DNA of 64,000 nt from Bin18 sp965242795 (GCA_965242795.1 OZ251505.1:682001-746000), one strand, 5' to 3'; shown: positions 16,236 to 25,606, counted from the first letter of the stretch. Numbers and translations: made by a program. Notes: a model not told the origin generated them from the sequence alone.

Positions 16236-16490
16236 GTTCCCGGACCTCCCTCTTATTGGCTTTGCGCGCTGAAATGATGCGGATGACAGATCTCCGCACG
16301 GTGAAAACGACTACGAACACCCGCCCTTCAATCTCGCCTAACAGCCGATAGCGTTCTTCACCATAATCCCTGCGAGAATCTCGAACAGTAGTTCGTTTCG
16401 GGTCGAGAAAGGCCCGGATCGCTAGAAGAAATCGAAACCACGCTGTGCATAACATTCGTCGCTCTTGGCTTCATCCCACTCGAACTCCAT
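16210..16490 (-). pseudogene. BrnT family toxin, frameshifted
   Basis: The BrnT ribonuclease toxin is recognisable in two frames. From the ATG at 16490: MEFEWDEAKSDECYAQRGFDFF then a stop at 16422-16424. The remainder runs in another frame from 'LLAIRAFLDPKRTTVRD' through 'RRDYGEERYRLLGEIEGRVFVVVFT' to 'IRIISARKANKREVREH'. Adding one base in the TTCGATTTCTTC stretch (about 16425-16436) yields a normal 93-residue BrnT. Either true decay or a sequencing error. The shorter intact frame from 16455 lacks the conserved N-terminus. Confidence 0.75.
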
Positions 16491-16499
16491 GAATTGAAC

Positions 16500-16514
16500 T
16501 AGGCCATTGGCCTA
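16500..16514. promoter_or_regulatory. Perfect palindrome upstream of brnT, candidate operator
   Basis: TAGGCCATTGGCCTA is a perfect 7-bp inverted repeat ten bases upstream of the brnT start. A TTGACA-like -35 hexamer on the minus strand lies at 16520-16525, but no good -10 is placed with it. Autorepression by the HTH antitoxin is inferred. Confidence 0.45.
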
Positions 16515-16610
16515 CCCTCTGTCAACCTGTATAGAAAACGGTGCACGCTCCACCGATTACTTGCGGACATATGGACACACAATCCACAGGTCACAGAGGC
16601 GTTGGAAGAT

Positions 16611-16682
16611 GATCGAGAAAGTGCGGGGCTGCTCCTAGCAAGGTGGCAGAAGGTGTCGGGTTACGCTTCGCTAACCCGACCT
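16611..16682. repeat. 72-bp direct repeat, copy 2
   Basis: Second copy of the repeat at 15801-15872, again ending with the GTCGGGTTA/TAACCCGAC hairpin. Upstream words (GAGGCGTTGGAAG) also echo the HEAT gene around 15739, so this looks like a degraded duplicate of the HEAT gene 3' end. Confidence 0.75.
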
Positions 16683-16718
16683 ACGGATGACAGACTTCCG
16701 CATGGCAAAAGACAAGGC

Positions 16719-17276
<558 letters not shown>

Positions 17277-17327
17277 ACTTCCTCCTATCAATGACTCGGA
17301 TTCAACCGATGAAACGATGCAAAACCC

Positions 17328-17355
17328 GCAGGTCGGACGAGCGAAGCGTACGCCG
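17328..17355. repeat. Inverted copy of the hairpin repeat
   Basis: On the minus strand this reads as a variant of the hairpin at 15845-15872 and 16655-16682 (arms GTCGGCGTA and TCGTCCGAC-type, same CGCTTCGC core). It is in opposite orientation to the copy at 16655. Confidence 0.7.
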
Positions 17356-17375
17356 ACCCCCTGCTTGCCCACACC

Positions 17376-17594
17376 TCACGACAAATACCCCATCGGCTCG
17401 TTCTTGAGCAATTCGACGATGATCTGCCCGCGAGTTCTGCGCGGCTCGGACTGCGCGGCAGGTCGGGGTTGACCATGCAAGACGAACAGGCCGCGTCGGT
17501 ATTGCCCGCGGCCGTGCTGACACGCCTGCCACAATTCCCGCCAGCGCTCCGGCGCCCGCACCCAGCGCCGCAATATCTTGTCGTGGTTGGTCAT
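17376..17594 (-). CDS. Small basic protein, unknown
   Basis: 72 residues from the ATG at 17594 (MTNHDKILRRWVRAPERWRE), rich in Arg and Trp, no Cys or membrane segment. Its start lies 4 bp after the SDR gene stop, so it is probably translated from the same transcript. No family recognised. The basic, Trp-rich composition could suit nucleic-acid or membrane binding, but that is speculation. Confidence 0.45.
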   Translation of the reverse strand: MTNHDKILRRWVRAPERWRELWQACQHGRGQYRRGLFVLHGQPRPAAQSEPRRTRGQIIVELLKNEPMGYLS

Positions 17595-17598
17595 GAAA

Positions 17599-18441
17599 CT
17601 ATCCGCTCGTCTTTCCGGCCGACCCTTGTTCGGCGAAAGTCCGATCGATGCGGTCGAAACGCCGGCGGATGGGCTGGCGGCTTTCCTCATGCGGCAGGAT
17701 GTATAGCCGATTGGCGAGCATGGCGTCCACAACGTGCGCGGCGACGTCTTCCACGTCCAGGACCCGGCCGGCCAGGTTCGCGTTGTCGTCGCCCTGGTCG
17801 AGGACGGGCGGAGACGCCTCGGGGCCGCCGAGGTCGTCGGGCCGGTTGCGCTCGGAGTGGACGATATTCGTGGCGACGCGCATGGGGCAGAGCACGGACA
17901 CGCCGATGTCGTGGTCGCGCAGTTCCCGGCGCAGGACTTCGGCCAATGCGACCACGCCGTATTTCGACACGCAGTACGGCCCCAACCCGACGTTGGGCAC
18001 GAGGCCGGCGAACGAGGCGGTGAACAGCAGGTGTCCGCCCTCGGCTCGGGCGATCATGCGTGGGGTGAACGCCTCGACGCCGTGGATGGGTCCCCACAGG
18101 TTCACGCGTAGCGTCCATTCCCAGTCGGTGTGTTGCATGTCCACGATCGGACCGCCGACGGCCACGCCGGCGTTGTGAAAGACGACGTGCGCCCCGCCCG
18201 CCTTCTCGAACGCATGGTCCGCGAGATGCTGAACGGCCTGCCGGTCGCCCACGTCACAGACGACGCCGTCGACCGCGGCGCCGCTCGCGGAGAGTTCGGC
18301 GACCGCGCGGTCGAGCGCCGCCGGCTCGATGTCGGCCAGCACGAGGCGCATCCCGCGACCGGCCAGCAGCCGCGCCGTGGCAAGGCCGATGCCGCTCGCC
18401 CCGCCGGTGATGACCGCGACCTTGTTGCTCAGGTTCTGCAT
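17599..18441 (-). CDS. SDR family NAD(P)-dependent oxidoreductase
   Basis: 280-residue classical SDR: TGGASGIG at about residue 12, LADIEP at about 36 (acidic residue favouring NAD), HNAGVA at about 88, Ser of 'LLFTASFAG' and YxxxK in YCVSKYGV near 155. The C-terminal extension resembles the SDRs annotated as cyclohexanol- or steroid-type dehydrogenases, but the substrate is not predictable. It stands between the small basic ORF (downstream) and the DUF6178 gene (80 bp upstream). Confidence 0.85.
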   Translation of the reverse strand: MQNLSNKVAVITGGASGIGLATARLLAGRGMRLVLADIEPAALDRAVAELSASGAAVDGVVCDVGDRQAVQHLADHAFEKAGGAHVVFHNAGVAVGGPIVDMQHTDWEWTLRVNLWGPIHGVEAFTPRMIARAEGGHLLFTASFAGLVPNVGLGPYCVSKYGVVALAEVLRRELRDHDIGVSVLCPMRVATNIVHSERNRPDDLGGPEASPPVLDQGDDNANLAGRVLDVEDVAAHVVDAMLANRLYILPHEESRQPIRRRFDRIDRTFAEQGSAGKTSG

Positions 18442-18469
18442 GGGGTTCTTCTATCCTAATGCGTCCGGG

Positions 18470-18497
18470 AAGGGCAGCCACGGGGGGCTGCCCCTAC
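18470..18497. repeat. GGGCAGCC / GGCTGCCCC palindromic repeat
   Basis: Imperfect hairpin followed by CCCTACG, a relative of the elements at 11099-11162 and 61561-61690, located in the 80-bp gap between the SDR and DUF6178 genes. Confidence 0.6.
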
Positions 18498-18521
18498 GGG
18501 GGCGCGGTTTCCGTCTTTCCT

Positions 18522-20207
18522 TTATCGAATTTCGACGAGGATACCGTCCAGGAACCGCAGGTCCGCGGTCTCCGCATCGACGGCCAACGCTTCTTCCAAT
18601 TTGTCGTGTGCGCATGCGGCGAAGCGGTCGAGGGCGGGCCGTTGTTCTGCATCGAGCCCGGCCTGCCGTGCGGCAAGGTCGATGAATGCCGACCAGTGTT
18701 CGTCCAGTGCCGCGCCGGCCAGCCGGTCGTGCAGAGCGTGCAGGTCGGAGCGGTGCAGAGGACGGATACTCGCCTCGCCTTCCAGCGCCCAGCGCGCAAA
18801 CGCGGTGTTCCACAATACGCAGAGCGTGACGCCCTCGGGCGGTTCTTGCTCGGGGAAGACGCCGTTATCGCGTAGGACGCGGAACCAGATCGGGATGTCG
18901 GCCAGCAGGGTGGCAACCCGTTTCACCTCGGCGAACGTGGTGAAGCGCCGCGACAAGACTTCGCCCGGCGTGTCCAGGCCGACGGAATAGAGCGGGGGTC
19001 GGCTGCGCAACCCGGAACAGGCTTCGCGGAAGGGCGGATCGAGATAGCGATCCCAGTCGGCACCCACGACCGACGACAGGTTTTCGGCGAGTTGGCCGGC
19101 GACGTGGTGCAGCCGCTGGACCAGACTCCAGCCGGCGCGGAAGAAGGCGTGGATCCGGGTGGTCTGCACCAGGTCGCGCGCCGCGGGGCCGTCTTCGCGT
19201 GCGGCAAAGGCGAGTCCGATGTTGACGGAGGCGTGCGCGGTCCGGGCGCACCGGCGGATTTCGCCGACCTCGCCCGTGTCGCGCGCTTCGACCGTGGCGA
19301 CGGCGTTGGTCAGATAGGCCAGTTCGCGCCCGACCTCCGCCGCCGTTTCGCCGGGCAGCGCGGCCAACGTCTGCGCGAAGAAGGACCGCGGCGCACCCAG
19401 CAAGGCCACGGCGTGGTCGGGTGGAGTCAGCGGTTCGTCCTGCGCGGCCGGCTCCGCCGCGGAGTCGGAGCGGCGATATTCGGCAAAGCGGATGGCCTCG
19501 GGCGGCAGGAAACGGAACAGCGTCCGGGCTTCGTCGTAGGCCGGATAGCCGCGGTCCGCCAACCGGGCGGCACGCCAGCGGTAGGCCGCTTCTTCCAGGC
19601 CGCTTTCGAGTTCGAACAGGCTGTTTTCGAGGGCGCGCTGGTAGGCCGGATAATCGAGCGCGCGGATCCGCTCCAACAGCGCGTGCAGGATGGGTTCCGG
19701 TTCGTCCCGGAACCGCAACAGGTACTGGTCGTCGAACGTGAAATACGCCGACTGGTCGAAATCGGGATCGTCCTCCACGTCGGCCTTGCGCACCACTTCG
19801 AGATGACGCCGGACGAGCAGGACGAGCAGTTCGACGTCGGCCTGCAGAAACCACTCGGCCAGCTTGCTGCCCCCGCTTTCGTCGAGCAGCATCAGCCAGC
19901 TCAGCAGGCGATCGTCGTCCAGCCGGTCGCGCCGCCAGCAATCCAGGTCGAGCAAGTCGCGCACCTGTTGCGGGGACGCCATGCCCAGCAGGCCGAGCGC
20001 GTCGTTCAGGCCGACCTCCTTCATCGTGTACAGCAGGGTCTCGGAGGACAGCGCGCGGACGAGGCTGATGCCCCGCTCGGCCGCAAGAATCCGTTCGTAG
20101 CGGGTCTTGGCGTCGAGATTGGTCAGGCTCGCGGCGAGGTGGGCGGTCGGCGGCTCGTCCGCGGCCGGTTCGGTGCAGGCAGTTTTCTCGAATCGAGACA
20201 TGGGCAT
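18522..20207 (-). CDS. DUF6178 family protein
   Basis: 561 residues. The N-terminal pattern 'LSSETLLYTMKEVGLNDALGLLGMASPQQVRDLLDLDCWRRDRLD' is characteristic of DUF6178, a long helical family found mainly in deltaproteobacterial-type genomes; its function is unknown. No membrane segment or enzyme motif is visible. Acidic and Leu-rich throughout, as in an alpha-solenoid scaffold. The first ATG (20207) lacks an obvious ribosome site; the ATG two codons on (MSRFEK) is equally possible. Apparently monocistronic. Confidence 0.7.
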   Translation of the reverse strand: MPMSRFEKTACTEPAADEPPTAHLAASLTNLDAKTRYERILAAERGISLVRALSSETLLYTMKEVGLNDALGLLGMASPQQVRDLLDLDCWRRDRLDDDRLLSWLMLLDESGGSKLAEWFLQADVELLVLLVRRHLEVVRKADVEDDPDFDQSAYFTFDDQYLLRFRDEPEPILHALLERIRALDYPAYQRALENSLFELESGLEEAAYRWRAARLADRGYPAYDEARTLFRFLPPEAIRFAEYRRSDSAAEPAAQDEPLTPPDHAVALLGAPRSFFAQTLAALPGETAAEVGRELAYLTNAVATVEARDTGEVGEIRRCARTAHASVNIGLAFAAREDGPAARDLVQTTRIHAFFRAGWSLVQRLHHVAGQLAENLSSVVGADWDRYLDPPFREACSGLRSRPPLYSVGLDTPGEVLSRRFTTFAEVKRVATLLADIPIWFRVLRDNGVFPEQEPPEGVTLCVLWNTAFARWALEGEASIRPLHRSDLHALHDRLAGAALDEHWSAFIDLAARQAGLDAEQRPALDRFAACAHDKLEEALAVDAETADLRFLDGILVEIR

Positions 20208-20349
20208 AGCACTAACGTGAAAAGCTCAGGTGTTCGGAGCGTTTTCTTCGATTGCGGAAATATGCGCGCAGGCAATTTCCGACACGGGAACGCGGCTTGT
20301 CAAGCGAGCAGGCGGGTTGGGGGTACGGGTCGGTTCGAAGAAAGCCCCG

Positions 20350-20425
20350 TACCTTCCCCCTCTCCCCCGGATCAGGTCCGGGGCAGGCTCTAGCCCTCTC
20401 CTACCAGGGGAGAGGGGACGGAAGG
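20350..20425. repeat. CCCTCTCC..GGGGAGAGGG-type repeat
   Basis: The 312-bp gap between divergent DUF6178 and dioxygenase genes contains a repeat with CCCCCTCTCCC, GGTCCGGGGCAGGCTC, then CCCTCTCCTACCAGGGGAGA. Relatives are at 5020-5060, 22241-22270, 43157-43190, 55793-55830 and 63740-63770. Nothing else recognisable. Confidence 0.65.
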
Positions 20426-20519
20426 AAGATTGCAAACCGGCTGCGCTGTCGGCGTGTCGTGACGCCTCTTGCTTTTTGCCCGGCGAGTCGGCGACAAGAC
20501 GACCAAAGGAGGGACGCTT

Positions 20520-21137
20520 ATGGGAAACGTCGCCTATCAGGAAGCGGATACGTACACGCTCGAAGAGTTGGCCGCGGACGTCGAAGCCATCGTTGCGGGA
20601 CAGAAGGAGCACGCCGAGATCGTCACGGCGACCGAGCCGCTCCTGGAACGGTTTCTGGCAGCGCAAAGCCTGCCGGACGAATACACGCGGCCGGCCGCGG
20701 GCCGGGTCGCGACGGATCATCAGGACTTCACCATCTACCGGCTGCACCGCGGTCCCGAAGACTGCTTCAACGTCATGGTCGCCATCTGGCCGCCGGGCGG
20801 ATCGAGCGGCGTGCACGACCACGCCGGCAACTGGGTGGTGGAAGGCGTGTACCGCAACCGGCTGCATACGGTGCGCTACAAACGCCTGGACGACGGCACG
20901 CGCGCCGGCCACGCCGAATTGCGCGAGACGGTGTCGTTGGATCTGGAGCCCGGCGACGTGGCGCACGTGCTGTCTCCCAACGAAGAGGTCCACGATTTCG
21001 TCAATCGGACCGATCAGCCGGTCGTGAGCGTGCATATCTACGGCGGCGACATCAGCAAGGAGACGCTCAACTATTTCGACCCGGCGAACGGCACGGTCGA
21101 GCGCGTGGCGCACGAGTTGCGCTACGACAACGAATAG
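20520..21137 (+). CDS. Cysteine dioxygenase-type cupin
   Basis: 205 residues from the ATG at 20520, with AAGGAGGG upstream. It belongs to the cysteine dioxygenase (CDO type I) cupin family: the first metal motif is 'GGSSGVHDHAGNWVVEG' near residue 100 (HxH plus downstream Glu-type position) and the second supplies His in 'SPNEEVHDFVNR' near 160; 'SVHIYGGD' closes the barrel. Family members use Fe(II) and O2 to oxidise cysteine or 3-mercaptopropionate to the sulfinic acid. Thiol specificity cannot be read here. Converges on the DUF3047 gene. Confidence 0.82.
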   Translation: MGNVAYQEADTYTLEELAADVEAIVAGQKEHAEIVTATEPLLERFLAAQSLPDEYTRPAAGRVATDHQDFTIYRLHRGPEDCFNVMVAIWPPGGSSGVHDHAGNWVVEGVYRNRLHTVRYKRLDDGTRAGHAELRETVSLDLEPGDVAHVLSPNEEVHDFVNRTDQPVVSVHIYGGDISKETLNYFDPANGTVERVAHELRYDNE

Positions 21138-21158
21138 GCGCGGCGCACGACGTCGGGG

Positions 21159-21914
21159 CTATTCGTGTCCGCCCCCATTCGACAGTAGTCCGACCGCGGC
21201 GTGCTCCCGGCCTGCCGGCGCAGGAGGCGTGGCCGGGAGCAGCCGGAAATCGTCGTACGCGGCTTCGGCCTCGCTTTCGACCGCGTCCGAATCGGTCAGC
21301 AGCGCGATGCCGACCACCTCGCCCGGCTCGAACCCGAACATCTCCTTGTAGTCCTCGTAGTAATTGACGGTTTCCTCGCGCCATTCGTCCGCCGCGGCCG
21401 GGCCGTGCTGCAACACGACGACCTTGCCCCGCCAATAGACCGGGCTGTCGAACTGTGTTCCTGCGGGCAGGCTGGCACTCCACACGTATTTGATGGCGCG
21501 CGGCAGAATGCGGTTGTCGAACACCACGTACACCGCGGCCGCGGAATCGTTGGTCGCCTTGACGCGCTCGTTCGCGCCGCGCGGGAGTTTCGTTGCACGC
21601 CAGCGCCAACGCAACACCGGATAGTCCTTGGGTTGCAGGCGATGTTCGAGGCCGATCTGGACGTCCTGCTTGTTCGCGTATGCGTGCAGGAACCGGTTGC
21701 CGTCCTCCTCGACGACACGATAAACGACGCGGGCCACGGCTTCGCTCCCGCGCACCTTCCAGCGCGAGGGGAACGCGCCGGGCGAGTAATCCTGAAACGT
21801 CTCGCTCAAGGCGACAGGTGGCGTCGCCGCTTCGTCCCCGCGGGGCTCCGCTGCGATCGCCAACGATCCACACCACACGATCAACGTCACCAACACGAGC
21901 CGGACGATGCGCAC
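21159..21914 (-). CDS. Exported DUF3047 protein
   Basis: 251 residues starting at GTG 21914, chosen for GGAGAGG just upstream and because it opens with a signal peptide (VRIVRLVLVTLIVWCGSLAIAA). The mature part is DUF3047: 'FQDYSPGAFPSRWKVRG', 'LRWRWRATKLPRGANER', 'AAAVYVVFDNRILPRAIKYVWSA' and the closing 'GIALLTDSDAVESEAEAAYDDFRLL'. Members are exported beta-sandwich proteins of unknown function, often carbohydrate-binding-like. The protein at 322-996 appears to be a distant paralogue. Confidence 0.85.
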   Translation of the reverse strand: MRIVRLVLVTLIVWCGSLAIAAEPRGDEAATPPVALSETFQDYSPGAFPSRWKVRGSEAVARVVYRVVEEDGNRFLHAYANKQDVQIGLEHRLQPKDYPVLRWRWRATKLPRGANERVKATNDSAAAVYVVFDNRILPRAIKYVWSASLPAGTQFDSPVYWRGKVVVLQHGPAAADEWREETVNYYEDYKEMFGFEPGEVVGIALLTDSDAVESEAEAAYDDFRLLPATPPAPAGREHAAVGLLSNGGGHE

Positions 21915-22180
21915 CCTCTCCACCCTTCCTGCCTTTACCTTTTGCGCGTCGGTGGAACGTTGGGACGGCACGATCCGAGTCCCACGCGAAGCGGTCGATA
22001 CGTATGGGCGGCGCAACGGGATTGCAAGCCCGCGGCATCGGCCTAAGGCTGTAAGAGTGACCGGCCGGTCGTCCCTACCGCATACGTTTCCGGCACGTCG
22101 GTCGTGTATCAGTTCGAGATTTCCTTGGTTGACACGTCCTTCCTTCGCCATCCCTGCGTCCTTCCTACATCCTTCCTTCG

Positions 22181-22270
22181 TCATTCCGGCGAAAGCCGGA
22201 ATCCAGGGGACACCCTCCCTTGATGACGGCGAGGCATTCGCCTTCCCCCTCTCCCACCAGGAGAGAGGGG
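22181..22270. repeat. REP element plus CCCTCTCC repeat
   Basis: A perfect hairpin ATTCCGGC-GAAA-GCCGGAAT followed by the CCCTCTCCCACCAGGAGAGAGG element. The 494-bp gap 21915-22408 otherwise holds an AT-poor stretch with repeated TCCTTCC words and no gene I can support. Confidence 0.8.
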
Positions 22271-22408
22271 AGAGAAAAACCACGCAGAGCCGATTGCAAC
22301 CTGACGCACACCCGGCCACCGTGTACGAGTCGCACGCCGCGGCCGGGTATGGTACTCAGTCCGCGGCGTGGCGGACGTGTCGTCACGCGGACGCGGGAGG
22401 CAGACCGT

Positions 22409-23380
22409 ATGGAGATTCTTGCAGAGGGGCGCGGCGCATACTTTCCACCCGACCCGGACGGATTTCGCGCGTGGGTCAGGGACCACAAGCCGCGTACGCT
22501 CGTCAACAAACTCATGGACGAGCATCGCGCCATCGAGACGCTCGTATCGGACGGCGACTATCTGGCCTACGACTGCAACTATTTCCAGCGCGGCCCGTCG
22601 TCTCTGATCCGCGAGATCATCCGCCAGAAGAAACGCGACCTGTGGGTATGCGGAAAGTTCACCTACGTGGCGCTCGCCCTGCTGGTCGAAGGCGGCTGCG
22701 CGAGCAAGGCCGACATCGCCTTCGTCGGGTTCGGCCCGTGGTTGTCCAAGGCCGTGGCCGACGGCCGCCTCGAAACGTACGAATACTCCAACGTGGTGGT
22801 GACCTACCGCCTGCAGGCCGGCGCCCAGGGGCTGCCATTCATCGGCGTCCGGTCGTTCGGCGGGACCGACGGCTTTCCCCGCTCCGGGGCCAAGCTGGTC
22901 AGCGACCCGTTCACCGGCAAGCCGGTCGTGCTGCTGCCGGCGCTCAACCCGGACGTGTCGATCATCCACGTGCATCAGGCCGACGTGTACGGCAACGCGC
23001 GCGTCTTCGGCACCGGCATTGCCCACGTGGACTGCGCCTTGGCCTCGAAGAAAGTGATCCTGTCCGCGGAGGAGATCATCGAAACCGACGAGTTCCGGCG
23101 CGACCCGGCCCGCACGTCGATTCCGCACTTCACGGTCGATGCCGTGGTCCACGCGCCGTTCGGAGCCTACCCCGGCACGGTGCAGGGGCGCTACGCCTCG
23201 GACGTGGAGCACGTGGTGGAATGCTTCGGCGGCACCATGCGCGGCGACCTGCAGCTCTATCTCGACAAATGGGTGTACGGCGTCGCATCGCACGACGAAC
23301 TGCTGGAAAAACGGGTGGGCTGGAAAAAACTGCAAGCACTGCAACGGCGGGAGACCATTCGGGAGGGGTATGCGCTATGA
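22409..23380 (+). CDS. CoA-transferase alpha subunit (glutaconate CoA-transferase/IpdA-like)
   Basis: 323 residues from the ATG at 22409, with GGGAGG upstream. Class I CoA-transferase alpha fold: 'LMDEHRAIETLVSDGDYLAYDCNY', 'GFGPWLSKAVADGRLETYEYSN', 'PFIGVRSFGGTD' and 'ADVYGNARVFG'. The family moves CoA between carboxylic acids, or in the IpdAB branch hydrolyses a steroid-ring intermediate. Its stop overlaps the beta-subunit start by 4 bp (ATGA), so the subunits are translationally coupled. Specific acid unknown; no adjacent aromatic or steroid pathway genes. Confidence 0.85.
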   Translation: MEILAEGRGAYFPPDPDGFRAWVRDHKPRTLVNKLMDEHRAIETLVSDGDYLAYDCNYFQRGPSSLIREIIRQKKRDLWVCGKFTYVALALLVEGGCASKADIAFVGFGPWLSKAVADGRLETYEYSNVVVTYRLQAGAQGLPFIGVRSFGGTDGFPRSGAKLVSDPFTGKPVVLLPALNPDVSIIHVHQADVYGNARVFGTGIAHVDCALASKKVILSAEEIIETDEFRRDPARTSIPHFTVDAVVHAPFGAYPGTVQGRYASDVEHVVECFGGTMRGDLQLYLDKWVYGVASHDELLEKRVGWKKLQALQRRETIREGYAL

Positions 23381-24228
23381 CGCCGGCGACCCATTTCGCG
23401 GAACGGGAACACGTGATCTGTGCAGTCGCGCGGATCATCGAAGAGGATAAGAGCTACTGGGTGGGCGGCGGCGGGGAGCCGCTGTACAGCATCCTGCTGG
23501 CGCAGCGGCTGTACGCGAGCGGCGTGCAATATCTGACCGAGGACGGCGTCGTGGCCCCGCAATCCATGATGCCGTGGGACCCGCTGATGACGATGGTCGC
23601 CTCGCGCGCCGGCTACCGCGCCCTCCAGTGGGGGACGATGAACACCGCCGGCAATTTCGCCCAGCTCGGCTACGTGGACGTCGGGATTCTCAACACCTTG
23701 CAGGTTGATCGCTATGGGAACGTCAACTCGACCGTGGTGGGCGAGTATGCGGACGGTCGGGGCCGGCGCTTCGGCGGGCCGGGCGGCGCGGACACGATCG
23801 CGTCGCAGTGCTGGCGGACGATCCTGATGACGGACCAGCAGAAACGCAAGTTTCCCGAACGGGTGGACTTCATCTCGTCTCCCGGCTTTCTGGACGGCCC
23901 GGGCGCCCGCGAGGCCGCGGGCTTGCCGTCGGGTACCGGCCCGTGGCGCGTGTTCACCCCGTGGGCCATGTTCGGCTACGAAGAAACCTCGTGCGAGTTG
24001 ATGCTGATGGCGGTGTCGCCGTTCGTGACCGTGGACATGGTGCTGTCGGAAATGTCCTTCGAGCCGAAGCTGGCGCCCAGCATCGGGACGCTCGATCCGC
24101 CCACGGAAGAAGAACTGGAGATCATCCGCACGCGGCTGGACACCGACGGACAGACGACCGGCCGCGGGCAGTGGATAGAAAAACGCGACGGCAAATATGT
24201 GTTCGCCGAAACCCGGGGCCGCGAATGA
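23377..24228 (+). CDS. CoA-transferase beta subunit (glutaconate CoA-transferase/IpdB-like)
   Basis: 283 residues. Contains 'YWVGGGGEPLYSILLAQRLYA' near residue 25 and LTEDGVV near 53, the position of the class I SENG/catalytic-Glu motif, so a nucleophilic glutamate may be kept. 'GNVNSTVVGEYADG' and 'GFGGPGGADTIAS'-like segments are typical of GctB. The start codon overlaps the alpha-subunit stop. A strong terminator follows at 24281. The pair makes a complete two-gene operon. Confidence 0.85.
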   Translation: MTPATHFAEREHVICAVARIIEEDKSYWVGGGGEPLYSILLAQRLYASGVQYLTEDGVVAPQSMMPWDPLMTMVASRAGYRALQWGTMNTAGNFAQLGYVDVGILNTLQVDRYGNVNSTVVGEYADGRGRRFGGPGGADTIASQCWRTILMTDQQKRKFPERVDFISSPGFLDGPGAREAAGLPSGTGPWRVFTPWAMFGYEETSCELMLMAVSPFVTVDMVLSEMSFEPKLAPSIGTLDPPTEEELEIIRTRLDTDGQTTGRGQWIEKRDGKYVFAETRGRE

Positions 24229-24280
24229 ACGGACGACGCGCGACATCCTTCTGCACCGCCGGCGCTCTCGACCGCGCACG

Positions 24281-24314
24281 AAAAAGGGCAGCCCGTATGG
24301 GCTGCCCTTTTTTG
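24281..24314. terminator. Bidirectional Rho-independent terminator
   Basis: AAAAAGGGCAGCCC, GTAT loop, GGGCTGCCCTTTTTT: a perfect 14-bp stem with A-tract and T-tract arms, between the convergent CoA-transferase operon and the alpha/beta hydrolase gene, able to stop both. Confidence 0.92.
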
Positions 24315-24334
24315 CTGCGGTTGCCGCATCGTTC

Positions 24335-25219
24335 CTAGGCGGTACGTGCCTGAACGAACGAGCCGATCTCGTCGATCGCCTGCCGGCCCTCGGGCAGGAT
24401 GGGCGCGAACAGATGCCAGACGTGCGGCATTTCGTCCCAGACCTTGAGCGTGACGTCGACACCCGCTGCGCGGGCTTTTTCGGCGAGGCGCGTCGAGTCG
24501 TCCAACAGCGTCTCGGCGTCGCCGACTTGCAGCAGCAGCGGCGGCAGGCCGCCGAGGTCGGCGTGCAAAGGCGCGGCCAGCGGACTCTTCGGGTCGGCGT
24601 CGCCCAGATAGAGCTTCGCCATGCCGAGCAGCCCTTCTTTCTGTACCACGGGATCGACCGCGGCGCGCGTCGTCATGGATTCCCCGGTGCCTTCCATGTC
24701 CACCCACGGTGATATCCCGATACCCGCGGCAGGCAGCGGCTCGCCGGCGTCGCGCAGGGCGAGCAGCATCGCAATCGCCAATCCGCCCCCGGCCGAGTCC
24801 CCGGCCACCGCGATGTTGCCCGGGCTGATGCCTTGGGCGAGCAGCCAACGATACGCGGCCACGGCGTCGTCCACCGGTGCCGGAAAGGGATGCTCGGGCG
24901 CCAAGCGGTAGTTGAGCGACAACACGCGGGCGCCGGCGGCCTTCGACAAGCGGCCGGTCATGTCGCGGTGCGAACCCGCGGAACCCATCACGTAGCCGCC
25001 GCCGTGCACGTACAAGACGACCTTGGCTTCGTCCACGCCCGCGGCCGCGCTCCATTCCGCGGACACACCGCCGGCGTCCACGGGCGTACAGGTGATGCCG
25101 TCCGGGGCCTGCGTCTCGATCATAATCGCGCGCATGTCGTCCATGTTCTTCGCCTCGACCATTTTGGCGCCCATCTCCTTGAACATGTCGATAGCCTGTT
25201 GCAGTTGCTCGCTCGCCAT
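24335..25219 (-). CDS. Alpha/beta hydrolase, hormone-sensitive lipase type
   Basis: 294-residue carboxylesterase. Start ATG 25219 with AAGGAGG. The HSL signature HGGGYVMGSAGSHRD (oxyanion hole) is near residue 72, the nucleophile motif GDSAGGG near 145, with Asp ('VGDAETLLDD', near 240) and His ('MPHVWHLFAP', near 270) completing the triad. These enzymes cleave short-chain acyl esters. It ends near the bidirectional terminator. Confidence 0.9.
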   Translation of the reverse strand: MASEQLQQAIDMFKEMGAKMVEAKNMDDMRAIMIETQAPDGITCTPVDAGGVSAEWSAAAGVDEAKVVLYVHGGGYVMGSAGSHRDMTGRLSKAAGARVLSLNYRLAPEHPFPAPVDDAVAAYRWLLAQGISPGNIAVAGDSAGGGLAIAMLLALRDAGEPLPAAGIGISPWVDMEGTGESMTTRAAVDPVVQKEGLLGMAKLYLGDADPKSPLAAPLHADLGGLPPLLLQVGDAETLLDDSTRLAEKARAAGVDVTLKVWDEMPHVWHLFAPILPEGRQAIDEIGSFVQARTA

Positions 25220-25336
25220 AGTCCTTCCTCCTTGGGTGTTTGATGTGTGGAGACTCCCGAATCGTTCGGGCCTGACGTACAGCCGGGGCCGGGCGGTGTC
25301 AACGCAACGGCCGGAATCGTCGAGCACGCACGGGCG

Positions 25337-25606
25337 CTAGGCGACCCAGCCGTACTGAAACGTATGAATCGTCCCGGGCGGATACCACCACTGTCCCGTC
25401 CGACACAGCGGACACGTCTTGGGCGTCGAGCCGCGCCGATATTCCGGCACGCCGGCCATAGCCTGTACGGCGCCCTCGAACGTCCCGTCCCGCGGGACCC
25501 GTTTGGTGAGGAGATACAACCCGACCCCGCAGTCGGGGCACGATAGGATCGTTCCCGAATTCAGAGACGGCAACGGAGTGATCTGGTCCGGGGATGGCTG
25601 CGGCAT
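25337..25606 (-). CDS. Small zinc-ribbon protein
   Basis: 89 residues from the ATG at 25606. Two Cys pairs, SCPDCG near residue 21 and CPLC near 67, frame a basic segment, giving a probable four-Cys zinc ribbon; the tail WWYPPGTIHTFQYGWVA is aromatic-rich. Function unknown. The frame is open another 29 codons upstream, but GGGGA precedes this ATG. It lies 138 bp downstream of the gene at 25744-26970. Confidence 0.55.
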   Translation of the reverse strand: MPQPSPDQITPLPSLNSGTILSCPDCGVGLYLLTKRVPRDGTFEGAVQAMAGVPEYRRGSTPKTCPLCRTGQWWYPPGTIHTFQYGWVA

